Source: an uncultured Oribacterium sp.
GTDB taxonomy: Bacteria > Bacillota > Clostridia > Lachnospirales > Lachnospiraceae
Assembly: GCA_937927445.1 (NCBI GenBank)
Contig: CALAOB010000081.1
Span: 1 to 11,401, forward strand
Length of the DNA stretch: 11,401 bases
Reading direction: 5' to 3'
This document shows positions 10,479 to 11,401 of the stretch, in pieces (positions within the stretch are counted from its first letter, which is position 1; the number at the start of each line of letters is the position of its first letter). Under the pieces are notes generated by a model. That model ran no database searches, was not told the origin of the DNA, and saw nothing but the letters and a program-made list of their open reading frames with translations. Made by a program: the position numbers and the translations under genes.

Positions 10479-10497
10479 CGCTCAACCGCAGAAAGGT

Positions 10498-10502
10498 GGA
10501 GG
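10498..10502 (+). promoter_or_regulatory. Ribosome binding site fixing the VTT-protein start
   Basis: GGAGG at 10498-10502 is five bases from ATG 10508. The upstream in-frame ATG at 10475 overlaps the previous stop as ATGA but has only a weak purine stretch before it. The later start is therefore preferred, though translational coupling from 10475 is not excluded. Confidence 0.65.
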
Positions 10503-10507
10503 AAGGT

Positions 10508-11281
10508 ATGAATCGGGATTCGATATCGAAGAGGGGAAATGTAAGAAAAGATAGAGGTCGAGACCCTCAGGACCCGAGTGGAGAGCAGCCGAAGCTTCAT
10601 CAGAAGCTGATCGGAGTCTCTGCGATCGTTCTGCTACTTCTCTTAATCGTTCTGATTTTCTATATGACCTTCAATCATATTTTTCCAGGTCTATGGCCGC
10701 TTCTGAAGGCCGGAGATGAGCAGGGAATCGCGCGCTATCTCGAGCTGGAGGGTGAGTGGAAGGGTCTGATTCTGGCGGTCGTACTGTCTGCTCTCCAGGT
10801 CGTGAGCATCGTCCTGCCGGGGCTTCCGATTCACCTGGCGGTCGGTATGATCTATGGCTGGGTGAAAGCGTCGATTGCCTGCTACATCGGCTTCGTGCTC
10901 GGGAATGCATTCGTATTTGCTGTGGCGCGGAAGCTTGGGCGCAGACTCGGAAACTATATTCCGGGGCTGAATCGACAGAACTGGCTGACGCAGAAAATCA
11001 ATTCGAGGCACCCGGCGTTTGTGGTGGCCATTGCCTGCATGGTCCCGGCGGTGCCGAACGGCGCGATACCGTATATTGCGTCTCGCGCGGATATTACAGG
11101 TCGGGGGTATGTCGGCGCCGTGGCGGCGACGGCATGGCTGCAGTGCGTTACGAACTGCCTCTGTGGTTACTTTCTGATTCTCGGACAGTACCTCGGCGCC
11201 GTGATCGTGTTTATCGCGCAGCTCCTTATCATCGGGCTGATCAGCTGGAAGAGAGAAGCACTGTTGGGAAGATTGAAGTAA
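10508..11281 (+). CDS. TVP38/TMEM64 (VTT/SNARE-associated domain) membrane protein
   Basis: A 257-residue integral membrane protein of the DedA/TMEM64 superfamily, whose members are linked to lipid scrambling or envelope homeostasis; the substrate of this one is unknown. An N-terminal stretch of about 30 residues is hydrophilic and basic. Probable membrane segments are near 35-55, 86-118, 121-142, 170-190, 200-224 and 226-246. The VTT core shows PGLPIHLAVGMIYGW, then YIGFVLGNAFVFAVARKLGRR, then AFVVAIACMVPAVPNGAIPYIAS, with the two half-helical, proline-containing re-entrant-type segments (around P104/P107 and P180/P183) typical of the family. An alternative start at 10475 would add 11 residues. 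It is a close partner of the TSCPD gene by spacing. No terminator is visible in the 23 bases between its stop and the structured RNA region. Confidence 0.85.
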   Translation: MNRDSISKRGNVRKDRGRDPQDPSGEQPKLHQKLIGVSAIVLLLLLIVLIFYMTFNHIFPGLWPLLKAGDEQGIARYLELEGEWKGLILAVVLSALQVVSIVLPGLPIHLAVGMIYGWVKASIACYIGFVLGNAFVFAVARKLGRRLGNYIPGLNRQNWLTQKINSRHPAFVVAIACMVPAVPNGAIPYIASRADITGRGYVGAVAATAWLQCVTNCLCGYFLILGQYLGAVIVFIAQLLIIGLISWKREALLGRLK

Positions 11282-11292
11282 AACTTTTGACG

Positions 11293-11401
11293 GGAACAGT
11301 TCTAGCAGGGGCCCCGGAGGGGCGGCAACGGAGGCACAGTACTCCAAGACCGGTTCAATCTAAGCCGGGGACCCTAAGCGGCACTAGGCCCTCTGCAATC
11401 G
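11293..11401 (+). ncRNA. Candidate structured non-coding RNA, partial (possibly a raiA-motif RNA)
   Basis: This GC-rich stretch has no plausible reading frame and is dense in complementary segments. A closing stem GCAGGGG (11305-11311) / CCTCTGC (11390-11396, one G-U) surrounds four hairpins: CCCC/GGGG (11312-11315/11319-11322, loop GGA), GGAG/CTCC (11330-11333/11342-11345), CCGGTT/AAGCCGG-type (11350-11355/11363-11368, one G-U) and CCTA/TAGG (11373-11376/11385-11388). It begins about a dozen bases after the VTT-protein stop, has no T run or visible strong promoter, and continues past the edge. That it is a structured RNA is a strong inference. The raiA motif, a conserved Firmicutes/Actinobacteria RNA, is only a recollection-based guess. 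tRNA, tmRNA and RNase P hallmarks are missing. Confidence 0.55.

Noticed and set aside
10475..10507. Upstream ATG at 10475 as the start of the VTT protein
   Set aside because: It has only a weak ribosome binding site while ATG 10508 has GGAGG at good spacing; kept as an alternative because of the ATGA overlap.
11287..11315. TTGACG near 11287 as a -35 box for the candidate ncRNA
   Set aside because: The bases 17 downstream are GGCCCC-like, nothing resembling a -10 box.
11354..11360. TTCAATC resembling a tRNA T-loop
   Set aside because: The flanking bases do not form a T-stem in that register, and there is no acceptor stem, anticodon arm or CCA; the surrounding bases pair better in the CCGGTT hairpin.

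Overview
The window reads as a conserved housekeeping block of a low-to-mid GC Firmicute, most likely a member of the Lachnospiraceae (Clostridia). The basis is gene order (rpoB-rpoC-rpsL-rpsG-fusA-tuf), Gram-positive-type S12 length and numbering, strong GGAGG-type ribosome binding sites, and a downstream pair (TSCPD-domain protein, then VTT/TMEM64-type membrane protein). The family assignment is inference from protein character, not from a search. All genes lie on the + strand.

Layout. 2-1633 is the C-terminal part of rpoB (5' end outside the window), and 1645-5364 is complete rpoC, 11 bases later. The 135-base gap before rpsL holds a near-consensus promoter (TTGACA, 17 bases, TATATT). Its predicted start point coincides with the first bases of a rho-independent terminator, so rpoBC transcription ends, and str-type transcription begins, almost at the same nucleotide. 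rpsL (5500-5919) is followed by a 171-base leader with pseudoknot-like pairing potential, then rpsG (6091-6561). fusA (6580-8703) follows with a TTG start and a G9 homopolymer where its Shine-Dalgarno should be. The 234 bases between fusA and tuf are highly structured: a 52-base imperfect palindrome, a promoter whose -35 box lies at its edge, and a leader with two hairpins enclosed by a 10-bp perfect inverted repeat. tuf (8938-10131) ends at a textbook terminator (10161-10193).

Beyond the terminator, a small cysteine-containing TSCPD-type protein (10212-10478) and a multi-pass VTT-domain protein (10508-11281) form a tight pair. The last ~110 bases (from about 11293) are GC-rich, non-coding and densely self-complementary. 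They fold on paper into several hairpins enclosed by a closing stem, and look like the 5' part of, or a domain within, a structured non-coding RNA running off the window. The raiA-motif RNA of Firmicutes is my tentative guess, from memory only.

Functionally, the core genes supply the catalytic subunits of RNA polymerase (beta, beta') and the decoding and translocation machinery (S12, S7, EF-G, EF-Tu), and their products all look intact and ordinary. What merits a second look is in the non-coding DNA: the overlapping terminator/promoter before rpsL, the rpsG leader, the fusA ribosome binding site, the structured tuf leader and the candidate ncRNA at the right edge. I see no mobile element, CRISPR array, tRNA or rRNA.
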